A DNA stretch of 64,000 nt from Ferruginibacter sp050611725 (GTDB lineage: Bacteria; Bacteroidota; Bacteroidia; Chitinophagales; Chitinophagaceae). This document shows, one piece after another, positions 9,619-18,056 of the stretch. Each line of letters opens with the position of its first letter. Position 1 is the first letter of the stretch. Where the stretch lies: NCBI RefSeq assembly GCF_050611725.1, contig NZ_JBODJB010000001.1, positions 2,852,001-2,916,000 of the forward strand. Reading direction: 5' to 3'. Below the pieces are notes generated by a model that saw only the letters and a program-made list of their open reading frames with translations, did no database searches and was not told the DNA's origin. Made by a program: the position numbers and the translations under genes.

Positions 9619-9885
9619 CTATGGAATATAATAGCTTATTGCTAGGCAAGTTAATATTAAAACGCCTATCTCTATTAACCAGATCTTTATTAAATTTTTC
9701 TTACAAAAAAACTTAATGATAAAATCACTAATAAAGAGACCTATTAAATAAGGTAATCCTATATATACCACCATCATACTCCAACCGGCTGTACGATCTT
9801 TATCAATATAGGCATTGACCATAACGATCAGTAAAAATATCGTTGCCAATATACAAGGACTAAAAAAATGCAACCACCTTTTCAT
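9619..9885 (-). CDS. small integral membrane protein
   Basis: An 88-residue protein with three predicted membrane segments (about residues 8-24, 33-57 and 68-86) and no recognisable motif. Its start codon overlaps the stop of the LysE-type gene by one base, so the two are probably translationally coupled. It is the last gene of the ATP-grasp/LysE operon. The function is unknown, and an accessory role to the exporter is a guess. Confidence 0.6.
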   Translation of the reverse strand: MKRWLHFFSPCILATIFLLIVMVNAYIDKDRTAGWSMMVVYIGLPYLIGLFISDFIIKFFCKKNLIKIWLIEIGVLILTCLAISYYIP

Positions 9886-10556
9886 TATGCAGATTTTTCT
9901 GAATGAGTAAATTTAGTCACACCATCTTTGTGGCGAATCATCTTTATTAATTGTATGATGGCAGTCAACAAAAATATTCCACCAATTACCCAGTTCATGT
10001 ATTTCTGACTATCATTCACTTTGTCAACAATAAATTTTCCGCCGAAAATAAAAAGAAAATTGCCGGCCAATGCTCCAAGCCCTACACCAACAATGTAGAT
10101 GTTGTATAACGATGCCTTTGGTTCCAATATCTTCTTAGTAAACAAAACCGTACTCCACCCAAACCAGAAAATAACTACTACCGGATTTACGGCACACATC
10201 AACATACCCAGTAAAAAACGATGCATATTATTATCGAGTAGTACATTTTTTGTTTCGCTCCCACCCTTTATTGCTGCTATAAAACTACCGGCTGCCAATC
10301 CAAGAATGATCAACAATGTAAGGCACTCCATTGCTTTCATTAACTTCGTTTGTTTACGCACCCAATCAATACCAACCAGCGATACACGTACATAGGTCAT
10401 TTCAACGATCATAGAACCAAGAGAAAACCAAATTGCATTTGCTATGCTCTCCTGAATGCCTATCTGCATAGCTGCAACATTCAGTGTTCCCAATGGCAAG
10501 GAACCTAAAAAACTAATGAGCAAAGCCCACAAAAAAACTTGTAATAATTTATACAT
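9885..10556 (-). CDS. LysE/RhtB-family exporter
   Basis: A 223-residue inner-membrane transporter with about six membrane segments. The N-terminus SFLGSLPLGTLNVAAMQIGI (residues 16-35) matches the LysE family signature region (P-G-P or L-P-L-G, then N-x-x-x). The family exports amino acids and related small metabolites. It overlaps the end of the upstream ATP-grasp gene by 8 nt and the downstream small membrane gene by 1 nt, so the three genes form one tight operon. The ATP-grasp neighbour suggests its substrate could be a product of that ligase. Confidence 0.82.
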   Translation of the reverse strand: MYKLLQVFLWALLISFLGSLPLGTLNVAAMQIGIQESIANAIWFSLGSMIVEMTYVRVSLVGIDWVRKQTKLMKAMECLTLLIILGLAAGSFIAAIKGGSETKNVLLDNNMHRFLLGMLMCAVNPVVVIFWFGWSTVLFTKKILEPKASLYNIYIVGVGLGALAGNFLFIFGGKFIVDKVNDSQKYMNWVIGGIFLLTAIIQLIKMIRHKDGVTKFTHSEKSA

Positions 10557-11601
10557 GAATTGTTTTGTCTACAGCTTTCATTGCTGTATATAATTGTCTT
10601 GTTTCGGTAAGAAATCTTCGTCCCTTTTGCAAGCCCCATGGTTTTACACCTTGGCGGGCATTGTATTTACTGATCTCATATAAAGCTTTCCAATGTTTTA
10701 GAATTTCCTTATAAGCTCCAATTAAGGTGTAACCCGTATCGTAAAAATGATTAGGTTCTGCACCACAACCATTATATTCAAGTATTGTAAAATTCTTTCC
10801 TTCTTTAAGATCCGAAACATTCGAGCACATCACATCGTACCTGCCATAAAAAAAATCGTTCACATGATGACTGATTTTATCAAACACACCTACCAATTTT
10901 TCATCGATCTCATTTTTAAGATCAATGAACTGAGCACCACGGTTATGATTAGCCGCATAACTCAATTTATACACTTCGTCTTTCGCAATAACCTTATGCC
11001 AGTTGCCCTTATGTTTCATCGCCATAGACTCACCATGCTTTTCCGCTTTAGGGCTCTCCATGAACAATTGCTCCAGTGTTTTTACACCGTCCCCAATTAC
11101 CTGCATTGGCACCTTATGTAAAAAACCGGTTACAATTCCCTTTGCATCTTTAGGGTGACGTATATAAAATACACTCACTTCCATCGGATATTTTACCCAA
11201 CGCTGAACGATGTATTCATAAGGCATTTTGGAATGATACTCTTGCAATGCCGCTTCATGCTCTATCTTTCTCAATAAAATTCCCTGCCCGCCAACTTCCG
11301 GTTTTACAATAAACGGATAATCGATCTGAAGATCGGCAAGTCTTTTTTTGATTGATTCAAGATCATCTTTTGGCAAAACATTAAAAGTAGTAGGATACAA
11401 CTCTACCGGCAACAGATCATACATCTCTTTCTTTGGTTCTCCCTCCATGCCTCCAAAAGTAAGCTTGGGATTGCTTGGCGTAAAGAACCATACTGCCCTC
11501 GATTTAATGATATACCACACCCAGAATATAGAAATAGGTGTATATAGCAATTTAAAAGGCCATGCTTCCCAATGCGTAATGCGCTTAATCAGTTGCTTCA
11601 T
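10549..11601 (-). CDS. ATP-grasp domain protein (D-Ala-D-Ala ligase-like)
   Basis: A 350-residue protein. Residues 15-45 are hydrophobic and may associate with the membrane. An ATP-grasp fold follows, seen in IDYPFIVKPEVGGQGILLRKI (lysine and glycine-rich loop) and, later, FYGRYDVMCSNVSDL and FTILEYNGCGAEPNH (acidic Mg-binding strand ending in N). ATP-grasp enzymes ligate a carboxylate to an amine or thiol through an acyl-phosphate. The substrate here is unknown. It is the first gene of an operon with a LysE-type exporter and a small membrane protein. Confidence 0.75.
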   Translation of the reverse strand: MKQLIKRITHWEAWPFKLLYTPISIFWVWYIIKSRAVWFFTPSNPKLTFGGMEGEPKKEMYDLLPVELYPTTFNVLPKDDLESIKKRLADLQIDYPFIVKPEVGGQGILLRKIEHEAALQEYHSKMPYEYIVQRWVKYPMEVSVFYIRHPKDAKGIVTGFLHKVPMQVIGDGVKTLEQLFMESPKAEKHGESMAMKHKGNWHKVIAKDEVYKLSYAANHNRGAQFIDLKNEIDEKLVGVFDKISHHVNDFFYGRYDVMCSNVSDLKEGKNFTILEYNGCGAEPNHFYDTGYTLIGAYKEILKHWKALYEISKYNARQGVKPWGLQKGRRFLTETRQLYTAMKAVDKTIHV

Positions 11602-11739
11602 CGAACTGCAAAATTAACGCCTTAAAGCCACATAAAATCATGCAATAAAACATAAAAGGTTTAATTACATTTGTGTAGATCGGTCATAAAAACTATTGCT
11701 ATAGCGTAAACGCTTCAAGCATAAAAGTAGAACTACCAA

Positions 11740-11849
11740 TGTCGAAGCCATAGTAGTACAACCGATGCAGATAGCTGCTCCCGACAAAGACGCTGTATTT
11801 CTTTGTCGGTGTCTTTTTTGGGTTCTTTTTTGGACAAGCAAAAAAGAAC
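11740..11849 (+). ncRNA. candidate structured element, copy A
   Basis: A 110-nt element sharing architecture with 15221-15330. It begins with TGTCGAAGC. Exactly 41 nt later comes a 9-bp hairpin (CCGACAAAG 11781-11789, CTTTGTCGG 11801-11809) with 11-nt loop ACGCTGTATTT. After a 12-nt spacer comes an 11-bp hairpin (11822-11832 with 11839-11849). TGTC in the spacer can pair with GACA in the second loop, giving pseudoknot topology. It ends 19 nt before the ATG at 11869. I know no named family. It could be a cis-acting leader, a small RNA or a mobile palindromic repeat. Confidence 0.55.
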
Positions 11850-11868
11850 AATAAAAATAAATAATATT

Positions 11869-12648
11869 ATGCATGTACCAACAATGTCCGAAATGACCGC
11901 AAATGGCGAAACTCCCGAAGTGTTATTCTGGGTAGGCTGTGCCGGAAGCTTCGATCAAAGAGCACAAAAAATAACTAAAGCATTTGTTACCATACTCGAT
12001 AAAGTAAAGATCAAATACGCCATACTTGGAAAAGAAGAAATGTGTACGGGAGATCCTGCAAGAAGAGCAGGAAACGAATTCATGTTTCAAATGATGGCAT
12101 ATCAAAACATTCAAATATTGAATGGATACGGCATAAAGAAAATTGTTACTGCCTGCCCTCATTGTTTCAACACATTAAAAAATGAATATCCCGAATTAGG
12201 TGGTACATACGAAGTCATTCACCATGCAACCTTTATACAACAATTGATCGATGAGGGAAAAATAAAAATGTCGGAAGAAGGAAGTTTTAAAGGAAAGAAG
12301 ATTACTTATCACGACAGCTGTTACCTTGGCAGGGCAAACAATATTTATGAAGCTCCCCGTAAAGTATTAGAGGCGCTTGATGGCGAATTGATTGAGATGA
12401 AACGTTGTAAAAGTAATGGCCTTTGCTGCGGTGCAGGAGGTGCACAAATGTTTAAGGAAGAAGAAAAAGGCACTACCCGTATCAATTTAGAAAGAACCAA
12501 CGATGCACTGGAAACCGGTGCAAATATCATAGCAGCAGCCTGCCCTTTTTGTAATACGATGATGACAGATGGCGTAAAACTTAACAATAAGGAAGAAGAT
12601 GTAAAAGTTTTAGACATTGCCGAGCTGATTGCCGCATCTATTCAATAA
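11869..12648 (+). CDS. CCG-domain Fe-S protein (heterodisulfide reductase B/D-like subunit)
   Basis: A cytoplasmic Fe-S redox protein with two cysteine-rich CCG-type domains. The cysteine clusters are VGCAGSFDQRA and MCTGDPARR near the N-terminus, TACPHCFNT in the middle, then HDSCYLGR, LCCGAGGA and AACPFCNTMM. These resemble HdrB/HdrD and the GlpC/LutA group. ATG at 11869 is chosen because the upstream extension would run through the structured element. It normally pairs with a membrane dicluster protein like the one at 2827, but here other genes intervene. The next gene follows after 9 nt. The substrate (a disulfide, lactate, or a quinone-linked route) is undetermined. Confidence 0.88.
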   Translation: MHVPTMSEMTANGETPEVLFWVGCAGSFDQRAQKITKAFVTILDKVKIKYAILGKEEMCTGDPARRAGNEFMFQMMAYQNIQILNGYGIKKIVTACPHCFNTLKNEYPELGGTYEVIHHATFIQQLIDEGKIKMSEEGSFKGKKITYHDSCYLGRANNIYEAPRKVLEALDGELIEMKRCKSNGLCCGAGGAQMFKEEEKGTTRINLERTNDALETGANIIAAACPFCNTMMTDGVKLNNKEEDVKVLDIAELIAASIQ

Positions 12649-12657
12649 TTTTGCAGT

Positions 12658-13173
12658 ATGGACATCGATATTTTAAAGGAACATATTCCCGCCGACTTTA
12701 ACGACGCATCCAAAGTATGGATATATCAAAGCAGTCGTTTATTTTTTATGAGTGAAGCATTTCAGTTAGAAGAAATGTTTGAAAAATTTGTTGCATCATG
12801 GAAAAGCCACGGAGCTGAAGTAAAAGGCTATGCCAATTTATTCTTCGGACAGTTCATTGTTGTAATGGCAGATGAAACCGCAACAGGTGTTAGCGGTTGC
12901 AGTACCGATTCTTCTGTAAGAATGATAAAAGAGATAGAACAAAAATTCAATGTACAAATGTTCGACAGACAAATGCTGGCTTTTATCATCAAAGAAAAAA
13001 CTCAATTACTGCCATTGTCGCAATTGAATTATGCAGTAGAAAATAAATTCATTGATGGAGATACTTTGTACTTCAACAATACCATACTCACCAAAAAAGA
13101 ATTACTGGAAAACTGGATCATTCCTGTTAAAAATAGTTGGTTGGGAAAAAGAATTACTTCCCTTCAAATGTAA
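12658..13173 (+). CDS. conserved hypothetical protein of the Fe-S operon
   Basis: A 171-residue soluble protein with no signal peptide or membrane segment. Homologues beside this type of Fe-S gene are often labelled 'ABC transporter ATPase', but I see no Walker A (GxxGxGKS), Walker B or ABC signature here, so I do not use that name. Recognisable stretches are VWIYQSSRLFFMSEAFQLEE and SGCSTDSSVRMIKEIEQKFN. The 9-nt spacing to the Fe-S gene indicates cotranscription. The function is unknown. Confidence 0.75.
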   Translation: MDIDILKEHIPADFNDASKVWIYQSSRLFFMSEAFQLEEMFEKFVASWKSHGAEVKGYANLFFGQFIVVMADETATGVSGCSTDSSVRMIKEIEQKFNVQMFDRQMLAFIIKEKTQLLPLSQLNYAVENKFIDGDTLYFNNTILTKKELLENWIIPVKNSWLGKRITSLQM

Positions 13174-13236
13174 ATTGTTCATTTTCTGCCCAACCTTTTG
13201 TAGTTGTAATACAGTTCTTACATAAAACAATTATGT

Positions 13237-14088
13237 ATGAAAAAAATATTACTCTCTGCACTATTGCTGGCAACTATAAGTAGCCATGCACAAACACAGC
13301 AAACCGTTGTTGTTCATTTCGATACAGATAAATACGATCTTACAGTAGATGCTACAACTACACTCGACAGTTTCGTTCTGTCCAACACAACCGATAAAAA
13401 GATCAAACTCTACGGACATACCGATATCATGGCCGGTTATGAATACAACGATGCTTTATCGTTGAAACGAACCAATGCAGTAAAGCAATATCTAGTAAGT
13501 AAAGGAGTGAGTGCCGACAATATAATTGAAGAAAAAGGCTTTGGTAAACGAAGACCATTAAATGATAACCGTGGCGAAAAAGAAATGCACATGAACCGTC
13601 GAGTAGAGATCGTTTTTGAAGGCGAAGAACATGTAATAAATGAAGGAGTGAAGAACGTAGAAATGAAAGAAGAAAAAACGTTAACAGAAAAAATTGAAGA
13701 CACGGCCACATCAGTCGGCTCCAACATTGTTTTAAAGAATATGAATTTTTACGGTAGTACACATAGCATTTTACCGGAGTCTATGCCAACATTATTTGAG
13801 CTGATTGAAGTAATGAAAAAGAACCCTACATTGGTGATACAGGTAGAAGGGCATATCTGTTGTCAAGATGGAGATGCCGATGGGTTCGATATCGGCACCC
13901 GTACACAAAACCTTTCAGAGAACAGAGCAAAAGAAATTTGCAAGTACCTCCACAAAAGCGGAATTGAAGAAAAACGATTATTCTTCAAAGGTTATGGTCA
14001 CCAACAACCGCTTACTCCTTACCCGGAAAAAACAGAAGAAGAGAGGATCAATAACCGAAGGGTGGAAATAAAGATCGTAAGAAAATAA
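13237..14088 (+). CDS. secreted protein with two OmpA-like domains
   Basis: The signal peptide (residues 1-18, ending SSHAQ) is followed by two OmpA/MotB-type peptidoglycan-binding domains in tandem. The first (about 23-125) has LYGHTDIMAGYEYNDALSLKR and MNRRVEI. The second (about 165-283) has VEGHICC, LSENRAKEICKYL, FKGYGHQQP and NNRRVEI. An acidic and basic linker rich in Glu and Lys separates them. The family anchors outer-membrane or periplasmic proteins to peptidoglycan. There is no beta-barrel, so it is probably periplasmic, and having two domains is less usual than one. A hairpin terminator follows. Confidence 0.88.
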   Translation: MKKILLSALLLATISSHAQTQQTVVVHFDTDKYDLTVDATTTLDSFVLSNTTDKKIKLYGHTDIMAGYEYNDALSLKRTNAVKQYLVSKGVSADNIIEEKGFGKRRPLNDNRGEKEMHMNRRVEIVFEGEEHVINEGVKNVEMKEEKTLTEKIEDTATSVGSNIVLKNMNFYGSTHSILPESMPTLFELIEVMKKNPTLVIQVEGHICCQDGDADGFDIGTRTQNLSENRAKEICKYLHKSGIEEKRLFFKGYGHQQPLTPYPEKTEEERINNRRVEIKIVRK

Positions 14089-14103
14089 TTTTACCATTCA
14101 TAA

Positions 14104-14133
14104 AAAAGCTGTTTTATAACCTAAGCAGCTTTT
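14104..14133 (+). terminator. rho-independent terminator
   Basis: AAAAGCTG (14104-14111) pairs with CAGCTTTT (14126-14133), followed by ATTTTTT. It lies after the OmpA-domain gene. Confidence 0.65.
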
Positions 14134-14155
14134 ATTTTTTCTATACATTTGTCAC

Positions 14156-15124
14156 ATGCAAAAAAATATTTTTACACTATTATTTTTGACTGTTACTTGT
14201 GTAGCAACAGCACAAAAAACATCTTACACTTTTCAACCAAAATGGACCGTTGGCGATAAAAAAACCATCTCCATTGTACAACATGAAAAAGAAACCAAAG
14301 GAGATGCAGTGGTTGAAGACACTACCACTTATCTCAATGCGGCGATCTCTGTATTGAAAGAAGACAACGAAGCCTATTACCTGAAAGTAGTGTACGAAAA
14401 TATTGCCATGAAATCGGCCATAAATTTTTACGAACGTTTGGGAGATGAACTAAAGGAGTATGCCAATCTTGAACTTAAATACAAAGTAAATAAACAAACC
14501 GGTAAACCCGATCTACAAAACTGGAAAGAAGCTCAACAATTCATAAATAAAAGTTTTGAGCAGATCGATTCCCTGATAAGCAATAAAGTTCCAGATGCTG
14601 CAAGTTTCCTCAGTTATGGCTTTGCACCCATCAAAGAAATTTTTGAAAGCAAAGAAAATATTGAAGCTTATATGACAGACGAAATTGGCTACCTGTTCTT
14701 CCCGTATAATAAAAAATTTACGACCGGTGACACTTTAACTTTAACTGAACGCTGTGCCAATCCGTTTAGCCCGACAGATACTATTGATCAAACTACTTTA
14801 GTATATCTGTCAAAAATAGATGACGCTAAAAAAATGTACTCCATTCAATCAAACGATATACTTGATATTTCAGGTTTTAAAGAAATGATCAAAGCAATGA
14901 TGGGTAAAATGGCAGATGCTTTTGGCGGTTCGGACAGTTCTAAAACAAAAGCCGCAAACGATATTGACAGTTTTGATATTTCTTATTCAAACTCCACATC
15001 CATTAACTTCGACAATTCAACTTCATGGCCGATAGAAATCATTAAAACCAATAGGGTTTTTGCTACAGACCCCAAAGAAGGTAGAAATGAAAAAAATATT
15101 ACTACAACAATAATCATTAAGTAA
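14156..15124 (+). CDS. hypothetical secreted protein
   Basis: A 322-residue protein with a signal peptide (residues 1-19, ending CVATAQ) and a soluble, mostly beta and charged mature part. The opening YTFQPKWTVGDKKTISIVQ and repeated threonine/tyrosine strands recall secreted Bacteroidota proteins of unknown function. I recognise no catalytic motif. It sits between the OmpA-domain gene and structured element copy B, apparently as a single transcription unit. Confidence 0.72.
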   Translation: MQKNIFTLLFLTVTCVATAQKTSYTFQPKWTVGDKKTISIVQHEKETKGDAVVEDTTTYLNAAISVLKEDNEAYYLKVVYENIAMKSAINFYERLGDELKEYANLELKYKVNKQTGKPDLQNWKEAQQFINKSFEQIDSLISNKVPDAASFLSYGFAPIKEIFESKENIEAYMTDEIGYLFFPYNKKFTTGDTLTLTERCANPFSPTDTIDQTTLVYLSKIDDAKKMYSIQSNDILDISGFKEMIKAMMGKMADAFGGSDSSKTKAANDIDSFDISYSNSTSINFDNSTSWPIEIIKTNRVFATDPKEGRNEKNITTTIIIK

Positions 15125-15220
15125 CAATGTAAACGATAGCTCCGTAGCAATAACTAAAGTATTAGACATCATACACCAATTAATTCAGTATGCACTTTAA
15201 TCCTAAGAGTAAAGAACTGA

Positions 15221-15330
15221 TGTCGAAGCTACAGTAGCACTAAAGTACCACATAGCTAGCCGGCAGGAAAAGGCTGTATTTTTTCCTGCCTTGACTTTTT
15301 TGCTACTTTTTGCGTCAAGGCAAAAAGTAG
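15221..15330 (+). ncRNA. candidate structured element, copy B
   Basis: A 110-nt element equivalent to 11740-11849. It begins TGTCGAAGC and, 41 nt later, has a 9-bp hairpin GGCAGGAAA (15262-15270) with TTTCCTGCC (15282-15290) and an 11-nt loop AGGCTGTATTT. A 12-nt spacer follows, then a 10-bp hairpin (15303-15312 with 15321-15330). GTCAAGG in the second loop is complementary to CCTTGAC overlapping the spacer. Six of nine stem-1 positions differ from copy A but all pairs are kept. It lies 65 nt upstream of the M28 peptidase start, in the same orientation. Confidence 0.55.
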
Positions 15331-15395
15331 AGAAAAGAAATAACAATTAGGATGCCCTCTAACAATTTTTGTATATTTAAGTTCAACACTTTTAT

Positions 15396-16742
15396 ATGAG
15401 ATCATTGCTATTCATATCACTCCTATTCATTCTCAATACAACCTTCGCACAATCAATTGTACAAAGAGATCCTACAATTGAAAAAATGGTAAAAACTATT
15501 TCTGCCGATTCATTAAAGTCATACATCAACACACTCGTTGCCTTTGGCACACGAAACACATTAAGCAGTCAAACCAATCCCAAACGAGGCATTGGAGCAG
15601 CTCGTAACTGGGTACTTTCAAAATTCAATGAGTTCTCCAAACATTCCAATGGCAGAATGACGGCAATGATAGATACCGTTACATTAAAGCCCGATGGCAA
15701 ACGTGTGAACAGAAATGTTTTACTCGGCAATGTAGTCGCTACATTAAAAGGCACCGATCCGAATGATAACCGAATACTCATCATCAGCGGACACCTCGAT
15801 AATATGCGTAGCAGCCCTACCGACAGCATTGGGGATGCTCCAGGCGCTAACGACGATGGCAGTGGCACAGCAGCAGTTATTGAATGTGCAAGAGTAATGA
15901 GTCAATATGAATTTTCTGCTACCATTATTTTTGTTGCAGTAAGCGGCGAAGAGCAAGGCTTGCTCGGGTCTACCTTCATGAGTGAAAAAGCAAAGAAAGA
16001 AAACTGGAACATTGAAGCATTGCTCAACAATGATATCATCGGCAGCAACAACAGCAACGAAACAAATAATATCAACAATACCAAAGTAAGGGTATTCAGC
16101 GAAGGATTGCCTGCTTATGAAACAGAGAAGACCGCGACAAGAATTAGAAATCTTGGATTAGAAAATGATGGCCCATCAAGACAACTGGCTCGTTATGTAA
16201 AAGAGATCGGCGAAAGATATGTTGACAATATGCAAGTGGTATTGGTCTATCGCAACGATCGTTTTCTTCGTGGCGGCGATCATACACCGTATGTAGAACG
16301 TGGTTTTACTGCAGTGCGTATCACAGAGATGAATGAGAATTTTACCCGCCAACACCAGGATGTAAGGACAGAAAACAATATTCATTACGGCGATCTTCCC
16401 GAACACATCGATCACGAATACCTCCGCAAAAACACCTGCATCAATTTAGCTAACCTTGCTAATTTGGCAAAAGCTCCATCTGCACCGCAATCTGTAAAAA
16501 TGGAAGTAAAGACCCTCGGCAATACTACCTACCTAACCTGGGATTCACCAAAGTATGGAAAAGCCACAGGCTACTATGTTTTATTAAGAGAAACTACCAG
16601 TGCCGTGTGGGAGAAAAAAATATTTACTACAGAGAAGAGTATGCGACTACCTTACTCAAAAGATAATTATTTTTTCGCAGTGCAAGCCATCAATGCAGCT
16701 GGCAATGAAAGTTTACCGGTGGTACCGGTGCCGGAGAAATGA
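15396..16742 (+). CDS. secreted M28-family zinc aminopeptidase with C-terminal FN3-like domain
   Basis: An exported di-zinc peptidase that removes N-terminal residues from peptides. The signal peptide covers residues 1-18. The M28 catalytic domain (about 60-345) shows the ligand series GHLDNM (His, Asp), GANDDGSGTAA (bridging Asp), SGEEQGLLGS (catalytic and ligand Glu), NNDIIG (Asp) and GGDHTPYVERG (His). A region from about residue 368 (APSAPQSVKMEV...TYLTWDSP) resembles a fibronectin type III domain ending in VQAINAAGNES. There is no T9SS sorting motif, so the destination beyond the periplasm is unclear. Structured element copy B is upstream. Confidence 0.92.
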   Translation: MRSLLFISLLFILNTTFAQSIVQRDPTIEKMVKTISADSLKSYINTLVAFGTRNTLSSQTNPKRGIGAARNWVLSKFNEFSKHSNGRMTAMIDTVTLKPDGKRVNRNVLLGNVVATLKGTDPNDNRILIISGHLDNMRSSPTDSIGDAPGANDDGSGTAAVIECARVMSQYEFSATIIFVAVSGEEQGLLGSTFMSEKAKKENWNIEALLNNDIIGSNNSNETNNINNTKVRVFSEGLPAYETEKTATRIRNLGLENDGPSRQLARYVKEIGERYVDNMQVVLVYRNDRFLRGGDHTPYVERGFTAVRITEMNENFTRQHQDVRTENNIHYGDLPEHIDHEYLRKNTCINLANLANLAKAPSAPQSVKMEVKTLGNTTYLTWDSPKYGKATGYYVLLRETTSAVWEKKIFTTEKSMRLPYSKDNYFFAVQAINAAGNESLPVVPVPEK

Positions 16743-16790
16743 TTTGGAGATTTGAAAATTCGAGGATTCATCTCTCACTTTTTATTTTCA

Positions 16791-18056
16791 TTATTCATTT
16801 TCCACTGTTCTCTTTTTCCTTTTAATGTTAGCTAATTCTGTTTGCAGTCTTTCATTTTCTGCTTCAAGCAAAGTTGTTCTTTTTTCCAAAGCTTTAATAG
16901 CACTGAATACAACGCCTAACATATCAATAGGATTAACAGCAGTATCATTACCAATAACGCCTAATTCATCTTTCCCAAATGCATTATAAAAATCCTGCGC
17001 CATCACGCCATAGTGGCGATTGGTTTTATCAGGATCATCCTTATATCTCCACGAATAATAATCGATGGCACCTATTTTCTTTAACACTTCTTCATCGTTC
17101 ATCAACAGGGTTGCTTCTTTTTTATTTTTATCGCAGAAGCTAAGCCATGAGTTACCGCTCGGATTCATGTACACACCTAAGCTGGCTGCCAGGTTGGTTT
17201 GAAAATGATAGCCACCTGCAAACTGCATCAACATGTGGTTGTCGAATCCTTCTACTACCTGTACACCATCTGTACGTCCTGCAATGACAAAAGAACCCGA
17301 GTGGCCGTTAGTATTTGAATTGTTGCCAATCGCAAAAGAATAATTTCCTGTGGCGAGACAGGAATTTCCAATTGCATAACTATTGAATCCCTGGTCAGGA
17401 GAATTAAATAATAAACCTGTAGAGCTGCCATTACCTATTGCAAAAGAACCATTACTCAATGTATAGCATTGATTGCCTATGGCAAATGAATTATCACCTA
17501 TTGCAAAATGCCCACCTGTTGTATAAGCAGACGTTGTACCATTACCAATAGCAAATGAATATTGTCCCCGGGTTGTGGTATACCCTGCAAGTGCATTATA
17601 CCCTATTGCAGTACTGTTATTAGCATTTGCCTTCGCAAGGCTCCCTATAGCAACACATGACGGTTCAGTAGTTACACTACCAAACCCTAATGCTACACTG
17701 GGACTACCCAATGCCTGCGTATAAGCCCCTAGCGAAATACTTGCATTTCCTTTTGCCTTTGTTTCCAATCCCAATCCTATAGAATGTATTCCTATCTCTG
17801 CGTCGTTCCAAGTCGTTGCATTAATAGCAACCCTTCCTGCACGAAAGGCAGCTTTCTTTGGATACCATATTAATCTTGTTCCAAGCCCCGAATCGGGAAG
17901 ATCAACGCCGCTATTAAATTCTCCTCTTGCTATGAATCCGTTGTTATTAATGATGTGTAAACCTGCTTTGGGTTCGTTGGTGCCAATACCTACATTTTGT
18001 GCTTGTACCATTGTGTACGATACAAACATGGCTACGATCAGTATATTCCTTTTCAT
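16791..18056 (-). CDS. surface fibre-like protein with adhesin-head repeats and C-terminal S74 chaperone domain
   Basis: A 421-residue exported protein. The signal peptide (residues 1-19) ends VQAQ and is followed by NVGIGTNEPKAGLHI, a phrase common in tail-fibre-like Bacteroidota proteins. The middle (about 95-285) consists of degenerate 14-residue-type repeats with SxAIGNxx, like the left-handed beta-roll heads of trimeric adhesins. The end carries an intramolecular chaperone (S74) domain, with CDKNKKEATLLM, KIGAIDYYSWRYKDD, HYGVMAQDF and a C-terminal coiled coil ending KRKKRTVENE. It probably trimerises at the cell surface. No phage genes are nearby, so a prophage origin is not indicated. 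Confidence 0.82.
   Translation of the reverse strand: MKRNILIVAMFVSYTMVQAQNVGIGTNEPKAGLHIINNNGFIARGEFNSGVDLPDSGLGTRLIWYPKKAAFRAGRVAINATTWNDAEIGIHSIGLGLETKAKGNASISLGAYTQALGSPSVALGFGSVTTEPSCVAIGSLAKANANNSTAIGYNALAGYTTTRGQYSFAIGNGTTSAYTTGGHFAIGDNSFAIGNQCYTLSNGSFAIGNGSSTGLLFNSPDQGFNSYAIGNSCLATGNYSFAIGNNSNTNGHSGSFVIAGRTDGVQVVEGFDNHMLMQFAGGYHFQTNLAASLGVYMNPSGNSWLSFCDKNKKEATLLMNDEEVLKKIGAIDYYSWRYKDDPDKTNRHYGVMAQDFYNAFGKDELGVIGNDTAVNPIDMLGVVFSAIKALEKRTTLLEAENERLQTELANIKRKKRTVENE

Noticed and set aside
11665..11874. 69-codon minus-strand frame
   Set aside because: It runs through structured element A. Its translation reflects the inverted repeats, not a protein.
12658..13173. Naming this gene an ABC transporter ATPase
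   Set aside because: No Walker A, Walker B or LSGGQ-type signature is present in the 171 residues.
16791..18056. Prophage tail fibre
   Set aside because: The S74 chaperone and fibre repeats could suggest phage, but no other phage genes are present and the protein has a signal peptide.
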